Virus record (IMG/VR): IMGVR_UViG_3300020392_000104
Span: 1 to 20,066 of that record
Reading direction: 5' to 3' (one strand)
Source of the DNA: a virus
Length of the DNA stretch: 20,066 bases
The position numbers and the translations under genes were made by a program. Below the pieces are notes generated by a model. It was not told the origin of the DNA. It was given only the letters and a program-made list of their open reading frames with translations, and made no database searches. This document shows positions 1-8,481 of the stretch, one piece after another. Each line of letters starts with the position of its first letter. The first letter of the stretch is position 1.

Positions 1-2343
1 TAACACATCAAAAGCATAGCTAGGTGCAGTATTATTAATTCCTACTTTTCCAGCATCTATAATTGTGTTATCTTTTTCTACACTTAATACTCCAACTCCA
101 ACAGTATCCTGATTATCATTTAGTTGTGAAACACCAATTTCTAATCTACCTCCTTTATCTTGATCACTATGGGGTTCATTAGCATAAGCCGCTATGTAAA
201 CTGAAGATTCAGTTACACTACTAGGAACATTACCATCACGCGCATCAAAACCAATACCTCCTAAATATTCACCAGATGAAATACTAGTATCATCTTTAAT
301 GATCATTAAACCGTCGTTCCCATCTGTTCCATCATGCCAAATATTAAGTACATTAGGGGTTGTAGATGCTCTATCTCCTACTCCTACTCTAGATGTACTT
401 CCTTCAAAATAAAAACTAGGGTCTGTTTTTGAATTACCGAAGATTTGAAAATCTACATCATTACCATCGGGATTAATTGATACCTTTCGTGCAGTGCTTA
501 CTTCATGTAATGCTAAATGAGTTACACTACCTACTTTAAATACGTGACCTAAATTAGTGTTATCATAATCTTTAGTTACATATTCTATATTTTTATAATC
601 TGCGGCAGTTGATCCACCAATAATAAGTTTATCAGCACCACCAATACCAGATCTACTAAGAGAAGCTGTTTCTGCTAATTTTAATACATTTGTTGAGTCA
701 GCTACAAGACCAAAGCTAGGATTTGAAACTTCACTTAAGGCTAAATCAAATGTAGATGTACCGGTTAATCCAGTACCTGCTGTAGGAATTGTGTCATCAA
801 CATCACTAGGACTAAGATTACTACATTTTAAATTACCATCACTAGTAACTGTTACTATATTAAGGCTATTGTTACCCGCGTCTGCTGTGACTAAATCAAC
901 AAACTGAGCTGAAGATGCTGTTATATTTCCTGAAGAGGATATATGGCCATTTTGGTCTACTGAAAATATTTGGGTAGCCGTATCAGGGTTTGCGGAACCA
1001 TGTTTAATTCTAAAGTGACCTGAAGTGTCATTAACATTAGTATCTAATAAAACATCTACACCATGTATAGAAGCTAACGTAACAAAATTAGTATTAGCTC
1101 TATCATCATCTAGATTAATATAACTGTGTGTAGGGGCAGCAGAACTAGATATTAAATTTGTAGTTAAGCTCGATCCAATAATAGCACCACTTGCACTTAT
1201 ACCCGAACCCGTTATACTCCCACTAGTGAAAATACTACCACTATCTTGAACTACAACAATTGGCCTAGCTGTAGTAGCAGTAGTTCCATCACTAAAAATC
1301 GTAAATTTATCACCAGAAGTATTATTATTACCATCTATATAGACATTTATATCTGATGGAGATGACATTTCTATATCTCCTTCAATATCTACAAAGGCAA
1401 AATTATTATTACTATCTTTTATTTTATGATTGGATATTGATAAACCGTCTATAGAAGCTGTAGTTGCTACTGTTAATAAAGAACTTGTAACTCCATTAGC
1501 TATAACATTTTTACTAGAACTTATATTACCCGAGGCTGTTATATGGCCTCCTTGGCTTATTGAAAATAATCTAGTACTAGAAAAAGGACTGGTATTACCA
1601 TGGCTAATTCTAAATTCACCAGTTGTATCAGTGTTATTACTATCTATTATTAAATCTACACTATTTACGGAAGCTAATGTAACACTATTATTCCCTTCAG
1701 CTCTATCATCATCTAAATTTAAGTAGTTAGGAGTACCGGCACTAATTTGAGAGGGAGAAGAGCTAGATATAATATTAGTAAGTAAAATAGGAACTTTAGT
1801 TGTAACTGAGGAAGATATAATAGAACCACTTATAGTTAATTTAGGGATTCCTAAATCAGTATCTTGATCATCAGCTGTATAAAATTCTAATTTAGCTCCT
1901 TTTGTATTAGCATCAAAATTTTGTACTGCTACAGCCTGTATTGTAGCTGAGGGGCCTTGTATAACAGCAGATCCAGTACCTATAAAATTTAAATTACCTA
2001 GCGTATTACCGCTACTAATGCCCCCATCTCTACCTATATTAATAGATCCTTCTTCAGAAGCAGATATTATTAACTCGGTATTTACTTCATCAAAAAGAAG
2101 ATTATTACTACCACTTAAAAGAAAACTTGAACCCCCATCTGTAGTGTAGGCAAATTGAACTGCCATATCTGGGCCACTAGCCCCACCTCCAAAATCTCCT
2201 CTGCTTGCTGTTTGAAAACGTCCATTACTATCTAAAGTTACTACATCATCAGTAGCACTGCTTTCTCCTGGGAGATTGCTAGCCGTAATATCATAAACGG
2301 AGGCTTTTGAGCCTGATAGTAAGACTTTTTTCCAGTTCGGCAT
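1..2343 (-). CDS. Tail fibre / adhesin paralogue, partial (3' end beyond window)
   Basis: An open frame of 781 codons runs from ATG at 2343 to the left edge without a stop, so the C-terminus is missing. It begins MPNWKKVLLSGSKASV, the same N-terminal signature as the 436-aa and 533-aa fibre genes of this window, which argues for a common attachment domain. The body is rich in Ser, Gly, Thr and Asn, with recurring short strands such as ITGSGISASG, typical of beta-structured phage fibres. Two copies of a segment of about 85 residues (LNLDDDRA ... GHISSSGNI) lie about 600 bases apart. The last visible residues, DAGKVGINNTAPSYAFDVL, resemble the 'VGIGTTSP..KLDV' stretch that in many phage fibres precedes a C-terminal S74-type self-cleaving chaperone; that domain would lie outside the window. 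Probable role: virion appendage binding the host surface. Function is inferred from composition, context and motifs. Confidence 0.72.
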   Translation of the reverse strand, partial: MPNWKKVLLSGSKASVYDITASNLPGESSATDDVVTLDSNGRFQTASRGDFGGGASGPDMAVQFAYTTDGGSSFLLSGSNNLLFDEVNTELIISASEEGSINIGRDGGISSGNTLGNLNFIGTGSAVIQGPSATIQAVAVQNFDANTKGAKLEFYTADDQDTDLGIPKLTISGSIISSSVTTKVPILLTNIISSSSPSQISAGTPNYLNLDDDRAEGNNSVTLASVNSVDLIIDSNNTDTTGEFRISHGNTSPFSSTRLFSISQGGHITASGNISSSKNVIANGVTSSLLTVATTASIDGLSISNHKIKDSNNNFAFVDIEGDIEMSSPSDINVYIDGNNNTSGDKFTIFSDGTTATTARPIVVVQDSGSIFTSGSITGSGISASGAIIGSSLTTNLISSSAAPTHSYINLDDDRANTNFVTLASIHGVDVLLDTNVNDTSGHFRIKHGSANPDTATQIFSVDQNGHISSSGNITASSAQFVDLVTADAGNNSLNIVTVTSDGNLKCSNLSPSDVDDTIPTAGTGLTGTSTFDLALSEVSNPSFGLVADSTNVLKLAETASLSRSGIGGADKLIIGGSTAADYKNIEYVTKDYDNTNLGHVFKVGSVTHLALHEVSTARKVSINPDGNDVDFQIFGNSKTDPSFYFEGSTSRVGVGDRASTTPNVLNIWHDGTDGNDGLMIIKDDTSISSGEYLGGIGFDARDGNVPSSVTESSVYIAAYANEPHSDQDKGGRLEIGVSQLNDNQDTVGVGVLSVEKDNTIIDAGKVGINNTAPSYAFDVL
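913..1161 (-). repeat. Internal fibre repeat, copy 2
   Basis: This is the second copy of the repeat in the partial fibre gene, reading YINLDDDRANTNFVTLAS and ending GHISSSGNITASS. It lacks one codon relative to copy 1. The linker between the copies (about 350 bases) is a different Ser/Gly-rich sequence, so this is a spaced repeat unit and not a perfect tandem. Confidence 0.75.
1513..1773 (-). repeat. Internal fibre repeat, copy 1
   Basis: This is the first of two protein-level repeats inside the partial fibre gene. The shared core runs LDDDRA..N.VTLAS...VD...D.N..DT.G.FRI.HG...P, then F S...GHI..SGNI. At DNA level the copies have diverged, but short blocks remain identical, such as TATCATCATCTA and ATATGGCC. 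The offset between copies is 600-603 bases, the difference being one codon. Boundaries are approximate. Confidence 0.75.
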
Positions 2344-2468
2344 GTTTTTTGTCTATTACGGTTGGTTACGACTTAGTGTCGCCCACTTCCCAGAGGGCCA
2401 ATAATATCCTTATCAATAAATATAATAAATTCTTATTTTAATTGTTATATATACATATTAATTTTAGG
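2344..2468 (-). promoter_or_regulatory. Intergenic leader of the last fibre gene
   Basis: This 125-base gap separates the adhesin stop from the next fibre start. On the minus strand the distal part is very AT-rich and holds a TATTTATT motif (plus-strand 2415-2422). The proximal part is an unusually GC-rich patch that can form two short adjacent hairpins: CGAC/GTCG at 2369-2381 and GCCC/GGGC at 2381-2398. No uridine tract follows, so it does not look like an intrinsic terminator. A promoter plus structured leader is plausible but unproven. Confidence 0.35.
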
Positions 2469-5141
2469 TTAAAGACCATGGGAACCTGAAAAAGCATTAA
2501 ATATGGTTGTTACTTCAGAAGTAGAAAGTTGTTTATTAAAGCTAGCAAAAATACTCATAGAAATAGGTTGGATTTGTGAGGGGGTTTCGGTACTTGATCC
2601 AAGAGCACCTAAATATGCCCCCCTACCTACACCATTAGCAGCATTTGCATTTAAAGAAGCTGAACCTACTAAAGTTGAGTTATAATATAATTTAAATTCA
2701 TCTCCTATATTAGTTCCATCCCATGTTACAGCTAATTGGTGAAAATCTCTTCCCGAAAGAGTTGAACCTTCAGCAAATGTATTAAAATATCTTGGAACTG
2801 ATATTGATACATTTCCCACATTTAATTCAGCATTAATACTACTTACGGCCTCACTACTAAAATTAAAAGTATTTTCATTTAAACCACTTAATGCTTGACC
2901 AAAAATAGTATCATTTTCAGTATTTAAACTGCTTCTTGCTCCCGTTTTTGACCATAATATAAATGAACCCGCCCCAGTACCCTTTAAAGTATTCAAAGGA
3001 TATACCGGGACACGCGTTACGCTATCACCAGTAGATATAACATCAAAGTCTACTGTGTTTCCGTTAGCACTAGTAACTGTATTTGTAATAAAACTCACTG
3101 ATTGAGAAATAGTTGCACTGGTTTGGGTTCCACTAACTATTAATAATTCAGTTCCATTTAGGGGAGAACTGATATCTGTAACTGTATTTGCTAGTTGAGT
3201 AGTAACACCGTCTATTCTTCTTGAAAAGAAGGTTCTTAAATCTCCTAATAAATCAGATCCTAACACATCAATAAATTCATCTACATTATTAATATTAACT
3301 TGAAAAATATGGTATGATTCTTGATCTAAATTATCAGAAGCAGTTACTGCTATTTGTACACCAGCATTAGCATCTATTCTATCATAAAGAGAAGAAGTTT
3401 GTATACTAAAAGTAGCATTATTACCATTAGTTGCATTAGTAGGAGTAAAAATAAAATGATCACTAGATAATCTAGGATCAATACATTGGATTTGGAAATC
3501 TGAACCTGTAGTTATTCTAACGCTTCCTGCGTTTACAGTTCCTATATGAGTAGTATCATCAAAAACTGTTTTATAAGTATTAGATGACAAAGTTGATCCT
3601 ATGTCATTTTCATTGCCCGTTATTGTTTGAGTAACGGCACTCCAAGAAGGAGGTGCATCAATAACTAATACACCTACTGTGTCACCAGCAGTTGCTGTAG
3701 TACCTGCTGGTGAGCATTCGTCCGAAGCTCTTACAGTAGCAAATATTTGTTCATTGCCTTTACTAGCAGTAGTATTAAAATTTAAAGGAAAATTACTTGA
3801 TGTAACTATACGAAATGAAGATGTAATACTATTATTATTTATAAATTCTGTAGTGAAGAAATTGCTATTAAGCCCTTTGGTTCCCGTAGTACTATCACCA
3901 GAAGCAACTTGTATAGTCCCTATTTGACTTAAAGTAATATTATCATCCCCCGGATCAGAAGCACTAGCATAAGTTTTAACAATTAATGATCGTTTACTAT
4001 CAGTATCTATATTTTGTAAAGAAGCAGTAGCTACAGTAGTAGATGCCGACCACACTGGATTTTCATTAGTTATATTTAAGATAATAGAACTACTAGTTTT
4101 AATAGATGTGCCGTCACTAGCTGATATTTCTAATTTATATGGGCTATTTTTTGCTGATAGTTTGTTAGGAAGTAGGGATTGTGATAAATCTAATTGAAAA
4201 TATCTAGCAGAAGCACTTTCATTATTAGCTACTAGATTTGAAGAACTAAATATAAGGTTATCCCCACCTATAGAATGTGTGGTTATAAAAGCATCAAAAC
4301 CCCCATTATAAAGTATTAAAGCTAATGTGTTTTCTCCACCTGACTTTATATCAGTAATATCCATTCTATCCCTATCTTTTATAAAAATTGTAGGAATTAA
4401 ACTAAAATCAGGTGAACTTTCATTACCTAAAGAAAATTCCATTTCACTAATATTATTACTAGGAGTAGTGCTGGAAGAAATGCTTACATTATTTGATTGA
4501 GTAATAATAAAAGGGGATTCTTTAGTATTAGTAATACTTAATTGGTTAAAAATATTATGTTGAGAATTATGATTAGAATCTGAAGGTTTATTTACTCTAG
4601 AAATATAGTCGTGTTGATCTTTAACTTGGATTTCAAATTTATATGTTATATCCTCGTGGATTAAGAAATTAGAAGATGTCTCTATAAAAAATGAAGCTGT
4701 ACCCCCCGGAGAAGCATTATCTGGGAATATAACATTTATATCATTTATACTTATTTCTTGAGTATTATGAGTTCCACTAGACCCAGATACAATAGATTGA
4801 CTTATTAAAGTTAGGGTTAATTCAGCTCCTGTGTTTCGGTCACTGGCACTAAGAAATGTTCTTTCGCTTAATTTAAATGTGCTTCCTACATCAGCTTCAT
4901 TTGCGGAATAGTCTCCATTAATTCCAACCCTAAATGGTCTATATACAAGAAAATCTCCATCAAAAAGAGAAGTTTGAAAATTACCTACGTTTCCCGTAGT
5001 GTTATTAGCTTCTTCCCAAATAGGAGGTACATTAACTTCTACATCAGGACCTTCTACATTTGCTTCAGAACTTGTAATACCTAAAGCAAGTTTTTTTCCA
5101 AAATGGGTTAGGGTTCCTCCTATAGCTTTAACTGTACTCAT
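2469..5141 (-). CDS. Large adhesin with cadherin-like repeats and a C-terminal LamG-like domain
   Basis: 890 residues, low in Cys and rich in Ser, Thr and Asn. About four consecutive cadherin/Ig-like modules can be traced, each opening with a Pro-x-Trp type boundary and closing with a strand such as LEISASDGT or IAVTASDN followed by 'INIxN': roughly residues 38-209, 209-361 (ending NITNENPVW), 361-498 (ending VIDAPPSW) and 498-622 (ending VNINNVDEF). Residues about 715-885 look like a concanavalin A/laminin-G type domain: FILWSKTGA, then HQLAVTWDGTN, FKLYYNSTLVGSASL, and a final helix-like LSTSEVTTIFNAF. Such domains commonly bind sugars or surface proteins, so a receptor-binding appendage is likely. 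Unlike its neighbours it lacks the MxNWKKVLLSGS start. The ATG lies 19 bases after the stop of the 56-aa gene. Domain calls are by eye. Confidence 0.72.
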   Translation of the reverse strand: MSTVKAIGGTLTHFGKKLALGITSSEANVEGPDVEVNVPPIWEEANNTTGNVGNFQTSLFDGDFLVYRPFRVGINGDYSANEADVGSTFKLSERTFLSASDRNTGAELTLTLISQSIVSGSSGTHNTQEISINDINVIFPDNASPGGTASFFIETSSNFLIHEDITYKFEIQVKDQHDYISRVNKPSDSNHNSQHNIFNQLSITNTKESPFIITQSNNVSISSSTTPSNNISEMEFSLGNESSPDFSLIPTIFIKDRDRMDITDIKSGGENTLALILYNGGFDAFITTHSIGGDNLIFSSSNLVANNESASARYFQLDLSQSLLPNKLSAKNSPYKLEISASDGTSIKTSSSIILNITNENPVWSASTTVATASLQNIDTDSKRSLIVKTYASASDPGDDNITLSQIGTIQVASGDSTTGTKGLNSNFFTTEFINNNSITSSFRIVTSSNFPLNFNTTASKGNEQIFATVRASDECSPAGTTATAGDTVGVLVIDAPPSWSAVTQTITGNENDIGSTLSSNTYKTVFDDTTHIGTVNAGSVRITTGSDFQIQCIDPRLSSDHFIFTPTNATNGNNATFSIQTSSLYDRIDANAGVQIAVTASDNLDQESYHIFQVNINNVDEFIDVLGSDLLGDLRTFFSRRIDGVTTQLANTVTDISSPLNGTELLIVSGTQTSATISQSVSFITNTVTSANGNTVDFDVISTGDSVTRVPVYPLNTLKGTGAGSFILWSKTGARSSLNTENDTIFGQALSGLNENTFNFSSEAVSSINAELNVGNVSISVPRYFNTFAEGSTLSGRDFHQLAVTWDGTNIGDEFKLYYNSTLVGSASLNANAANGVGRGAYLGALGSSTETPSQIQPISMSIFASFNKQLSTSEVTTIFNAFSGSHGL

Positions 5142-5153
5142 TAATTATAAATA

Positions 5154-5175
5154 GCTAGGATTATCCTTTCCTAGC
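5154..5175 (-). promoter_or_regulatory. Hairpin over the 56-aa gene stop and the adhesin leader
   Basis: A perfect 7-bp stem (GCTAGGA / TCCTAGC) with an 8-base loop encloses the TAA of the upstream 56-aa gene and ends 12 bases before the adhesin ATG. There is no uridine tract, so a terminator is unlikely. It could affect translation or processing of the junction. Confidence 0.4.
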
Positions 5176-5331
5176 GGCTACTTCAGGAGGAACTGAGATT
5201 TTTTGTAGTTCTTTTTCTAAAGAAGTAATAATATTAGCTACTACAACAGCATCCTTTCCTTGTATGGTAGCATTTTTAGCTGCTACTATTAAAAACGATA
5301 ATTCTTGGGGTCCAAACTTAAAATTTGCCAT
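5161..5331 (-). CDS. Small helical protein of the fibre locus (56 aa)
   Basis: A short frame between the 533-aa fibre and the 890-aa adhesin: ATG at 5331, TAA at 5161-5163. The protein starts MANFKFGPQELSFLIVAAKN and continues with a predicted helix pair (residues about 8-20 and 26-45), ending in a Pro/Arg-rich tail. It fits tightly between its neighbours on the same strand. It resembles the 59-aa protein at 8302-8481: over 30 residues the two align without gaps in their hydrophobic pattern, with matches such as IQGKD versus VQIKN. Similar 50-60-aa helical proteins are common between structural genes in marine phages, but I know of no proven function. It could be a fibre-assembly or small structural accessory; that is a guess from position only. 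Confidence 0.68.
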   Translation of the reverse strand: MANFKFGPQELSFLIVAAKNATIQGKDAVVVANIITSLEKELQKISVPPEVAARKG

Positions 5332-5375
5332 AACTTTTTGTTTTTAGTGTAATGAAAAAAAATTAAATTTCCAAA

Positions 5376-6977
5376 TTAGTCACCACCACCTCCTCCTCCT
5401 TCTCCAGGATCTGAAGTATAAATCCAAACATTACTTTCACCACCAGCGGGGTTCCTATCCCCTTCAATATACCAACTTCCTCTGGTTTCTGTATCAGAAA
5501 ATTGTGGTGAAGATGAGTTTGGGTTTTCATCAGAAGCAGTAAATATTAATGATATTGATTGTATATTGGTTCCTGGTGTACCAGTAGTTGATACTGTTGT
5601 ATCGTCAAAATTTATAGATCCTATTGCATTTCCAATAGGGTTAGTTAAGGCAAATAATCTTTGAACACTACCCGTCACATAAGCTACGGCTGAACCTGAA
5701 TTATTTGTCCCTCTGCTAACTATAATACCACCACCTTTACTAAATAAATCTCCACTACCACTATTTAATGTTAAGAATGCATCACTAGTTTCAAATTGAT
5801 CGGCTTGTAACTGCGTAATATTACTAGAAGAAACTATAGTTAGATTTCCTTTAACAGTAACATTATTTTCAAATGTTACATCACTGTTTGGATTAGTATC
5901 GTTTTCTGATCCCCAAGTTGTAGCTAAATCAAATTCAAATCTAGGATTATTAATAAAAGTAGCACTTAATTCACTATTTGGGGAAGTAGAAGTTAAGCCG
6001 GCATCACTTTGCCTTCTAACGGTTATAATACCATGGCTAATACCCCCTTCCCCTCTAATAGTATTAGTAAATCCTGATATTGAAGGTCCATCAACATCTA
6101 CAGTAATTTCTACACTTTGCGTAACGACTGTAGATCCATCAATATTAATTACACTATGGTTATTATTATTTTGTTGGAAATTTAAACCTGTACCTGCTAC
6201 TGTATTCGCTAAGTGTAAACCGGGATCAGTTCCACTACCGCCAAGTTCATTTACAGCTAATCCTGAGTTAGAAGCAGAATCGATTCTTAAAACACCATTT
6301 TCAAGAACTAATCCATCACCTGCTACAGCTGATGCTAGTTTTAAACCACTACTACCTAAATCAAAAGAAGTATCAGCGTTAGATGATTCATCAAGATCTA
6401 TTGCAAGTTTATGGAACTGATTACTAAATCTTAAACCATGGCCATCTAATGAAGCTGTATTTAATGATAATTCTGCGTTGTCAGCGATGGTTTCTCCTAA
6501 CATAAAGTTAACACCTCCACTAACACCCTGATTAAAGTTGATAATATCAGCTAAGGTACTATCATCGTCAGCATTACCATAATTAGTACCTGGTGCACTA
6601 CCAGTTAATGCTACTGTAAGGTTACTACCATTACTTCCAATAAAAGGAGAAGCGTTAAATCCTAAAGATGTGTTTGAAAGAATATAAAAACCAGCACCAG
6701 CTTTAATTGCTTTATCGGCTGTAGCGCTTACTCCTGTTACACCAGCACCACTACCTGAAAAAGATCCAGAAAAGGTACCAGAAACAAAAGCTAAAGTAGT
6801 AGCATTACTTAATGCAAGGGAAGAAGTAGCTTCAAATGAACCACTAGTGCCAGCTCCAGATCCTGAAGTAGCAAATACTACTTTAGCATTAGTACCTGCA
6901 TCTGGTAAATCACTAATAGTTAGTTCAGCTACTTTAAAGTGGGAACCAGATAATAATACTCTTTTCCAATTAGCCAT
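5376..6977 (-). CDS. Tail fibre paralogue (533 aa)
   Basis: Starts MANWKRVLLSGSHFKVAEL, the signature shared with the 436-aa and the partial fibre genes. Residues 67-83 (SGTFSGSFSGSGAGVTG) match a short 'FSGSFSGdGsgLtG' motif common in phage fibres and seen also in the 436-aa paralogue. Residues about 205-270 contain repeats of the pattern GLxLxxxxxGxGLxxxxGxLxxD. Residues about 373-421 (VTVKGNLTIVSSSNITQLQ ... GGGIIVSRG) correspond to 'nVtVkGnLtV.G' segments that are frequent in long beta-helical fibres. The protein ends in a run of glycines (GEGGGGGGD). No enzymatic motif is seen. It follows the 436-aa gene by only 7 bases and is probably co-translated with it. Likely a virion appendage subunit. 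Confidence 0.75.
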   Translation of the reverse strand: MANWKRVLLSGSHFKVAELTISDLPDAGTNAKVVFATSGSGAGTSGSFEATSSLALSNATTLAFVSGTFSGSFSGSGAGVTGVSATADKAIKAGAGFYILSNTSLGFNASPFIGSNGSNLTVALTGSAPGTNYGNADDDSTLADIINFNQGVSGGVNFMLGETIADNAELSLNTASLDGHGLRFSNQFHKLAIDLDESSNADTSFDLGSSGLKLASAVAGDGLVLENGVLRIDSASNSGLAVNELGGSGTDPGLHLANTVAGTGLNFQQNNNNHSVINIDGSTVVTQSVEITVDVDGPSISGFTNTIRGEGGISHGIITVRRQSDAGLTSTSPNSELSATFINNPRFEFDLATTWGSENDTNPNSDVTFENNVTVKGNLTIVSSSNITQLQADQFETSDAFLTLNSGSGDLFSKGGGIIVSRGTNNSGSAVAYVTGSVQRLFALTNPIGNAIGSINFDDTTVSTTGTPGTNIQSISLIFTASDENPNSSSPQFSDTETRGSWYIEGDRNPAGGESNVWIYTSDPGEGGGGGGD

Positions 6978-6984
6978 AGGTTAT

Positions 6985-8295
6985 TTATGCGTATATGTAA
7001 GTTGAACTTTCGTTGGTAGCAGCAGCCGTAGTAATCATTATTTGACCAATTCTAGAGTTTGAATCAGTACCAAATTGACCATTTCCACCAATAAATGTTG
7101 ATTCCACACTACCAGTAACTTGTACTACTGCAATCATAGAGGTATTAGCTGTAGTACCCGCAGTAAATGCAGTAGTATTTTTAGCTATTTCTGTTGATAC
7201 CCCCCATCTGTTTTTAGTATTATCATAGAAGAAAAAGGCACCATTAGCATCTGTTGTACTAACAATAAAACCACCATCGTTAGCAGAACCACTATTTACA
7301 AGTATAAATTGGTCAGCGATATTTAAGTTTTGGGTTTCAAGATTAACTGTATTAGAGTTACCTTCTACTACAAAATCACCTTTAACAGTTAAATCGTCAT
7401 TAAAAGTAAAGTTACCCGTAAGTGTATCACTTACGTTAAGTTCTAAATGAGGATTACCTATAAGTGTCGTAGAAGATCCTGAACCCGCATTTGTAACTGT
7501 AGTATCCGATTTTAGGTTTATTGTAATATTATTAGATCCGGTTGTAAATTCAATAGTATTACCACTATCAACTACAACAGTTGAATCTATTTGTAATGCA
7601 CTATATTGGGTACCCCATTCTAAACCAGTACCTGGTAAACTACCTGTAAGGCGTAATTTAGCTGAATCTATTTTTAAACCACCTTGGTTGGCTAGATCAA
7701 CTTGTAAAATACCACTACCTAAAGATAAACCGTTGCCATCTATGTTATCACTAAGAGCTAAACCACTAGATCCTGTTTTTAAACCTGAGGTGCCATTAGA
7801 AGTACCATCTAAATCTATTTGTAATTTATTATATTGGGATTGCCAATCTAAGCCATCACCTGGTAATGAAGATGTTATACCTAAAGTAAAATCATCAGTA
7901 CCTGCACCTGTTGCTGTACCCGCATCTGTGGACCCATTATAGAAGGTTAAACCCCCATTAGGTGATAAATCCAAAGAAGCAGTAGCAATAGCACTACCAT
8001 CATAACTAAAGCCTTTAACACCCGCACCATCTACTAATGCAAAACCTAATTCACCAGTAACACCCGTAAGTTCAGAACCATCACCTGAAAAACTACCACT
8101 AAAAGTACCGCCTTCAAATTGTAGTTCATTACCTGTACTACTATATGTGAGGGTAGATAATTTTTCTATTTGACCACTGGTGTTATCAGCAAATAATACA
8201 TTTGAGTTATTTGAAACATCAGGTAAAATAGATGCTGTTACTTGTGATACGTGGGCATTAGATCCAGATAATAGTATTTTTCTAAACTGTGCCAT
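6985..8295 (-). CDS. Tail fibre paralogue (436 aa)
   Basis: Starts MAQFRKILLSGSNAHVSQV, aligning without gaps over 26 residues with the starts of the 533-aa and partial fibres. Residues 62-80 carry GGTFSGSFSGDGSELTG. Residues 143-160 (SLPGDGLDWQSQYNKLQI) and 219-236 (SLPGTGLEWGTQYSALQI) are an internal repeat. Residues about 302-346 (LTVKGDFVVEGNSNTVNLE ... GGFIVS) match the equivalent segment of the 533-aa protein. The C-terminus (about 380-436) is short and unlike that of the paralogue, so the tips differ while shaft and base are shared. This is what one expects for appendages specialised for different ligands. The ATG lies 6 bases after the stop of the 59-aa gene. Confidence 0.75.
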   Translation of the reverse strand: MAQFRKILLSGSNAHVSQVTASILPDVSNNSNVLFADNTSGQIEKLSTLTYSSTGNELQFEGGTFSGSFSGDGSELTGVTGELGFALVDGAGVKGFSYDGSAIATASLDLSPNGGLTFYNGSTDAGTATGAGTDDFTLGITSSLPGDGLDWQSQYNKLQIDLDGTSNGTSGLKTGSSGLALSDNIDGNGLSLGSGILQVDLANQGGLKIDSAKLRLTGSLPGTGLEWGTQYSALQIDSTVVVDSGNTIEFTTGSNNITINLKSDTTVTNAGSGSSTTLIGNPHLELNVSDTLTGNFTFNDDLTVKGDFVVEGNSNTVNLETQNLNIADQFILVNSGSANDGGFIVSTTDANGAFFFYDNTKNRWGVSTEIAKNTTAFTAGTTANTSMIAVVQVTGSVESTFIGGNGQFGTDSNSRIGQIMITTAAATNESSTYIYA

Positions 8296-8301
8296 GTGTT
8301 A

Positions 8302-8481
8302 TTATTGTTTTTGAATAAAGGTTTGTACTTTTAAAACTAAGTCATAAGCTGACTGTATATTTTTAATTTGAACGTTTCCTTCAGCAATTAGATTTATTAA
8401 TAAAACTGCTTCTTCTTTGCTAAGGGTTAATTTTCCTTCTTGTAATTTTTGTCTTTCTTTAGAACCAAAATTTATTGCCAT
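8302..8481 (-). CDS. Small helical protein of the fibre locus (59 aa)
   Basis: A short frame from ATG at 8481 to TAA at 8302-8304, with a second in-frame TAA directly behind it. The protein starts MAINFGSKERQKLQEGKL and then has two amphipathic helices (about residues 21-33 and 40-58) rich in Leu, Ile, Val, Glu and Lys, with no Cys or Trp. It lies between the 224-aa fibre-like gene and the 436-aa fibre, as the 56-aa protein lies before the adhesin, and the two small proteins share a hydrophobic pattern. The function is unknown; an accessory of the fibre locus is the simplest reading. A TATTTATA motif lies 20-30 bases upstream (8502-8509). Confidence 0.68.
   Translation of the reverse strand: MAINFGSKERQKLQEGKLTLSKEEAVLLINLIAEGNVQIKNIQSAYDLVLKVQTFIQKQ

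Noticed and set aside
1430-1726. Plus-strand 98-aa frame
   Set aside because: It is antisense to the repeat part of the partial fibre gene, which reads through with fibre-like protein sequence.
5332-5375. Terminator after the 533-aa fibre
   Set aside because: There is a T-rich stretch, but no convincing GC-containing stem before it.
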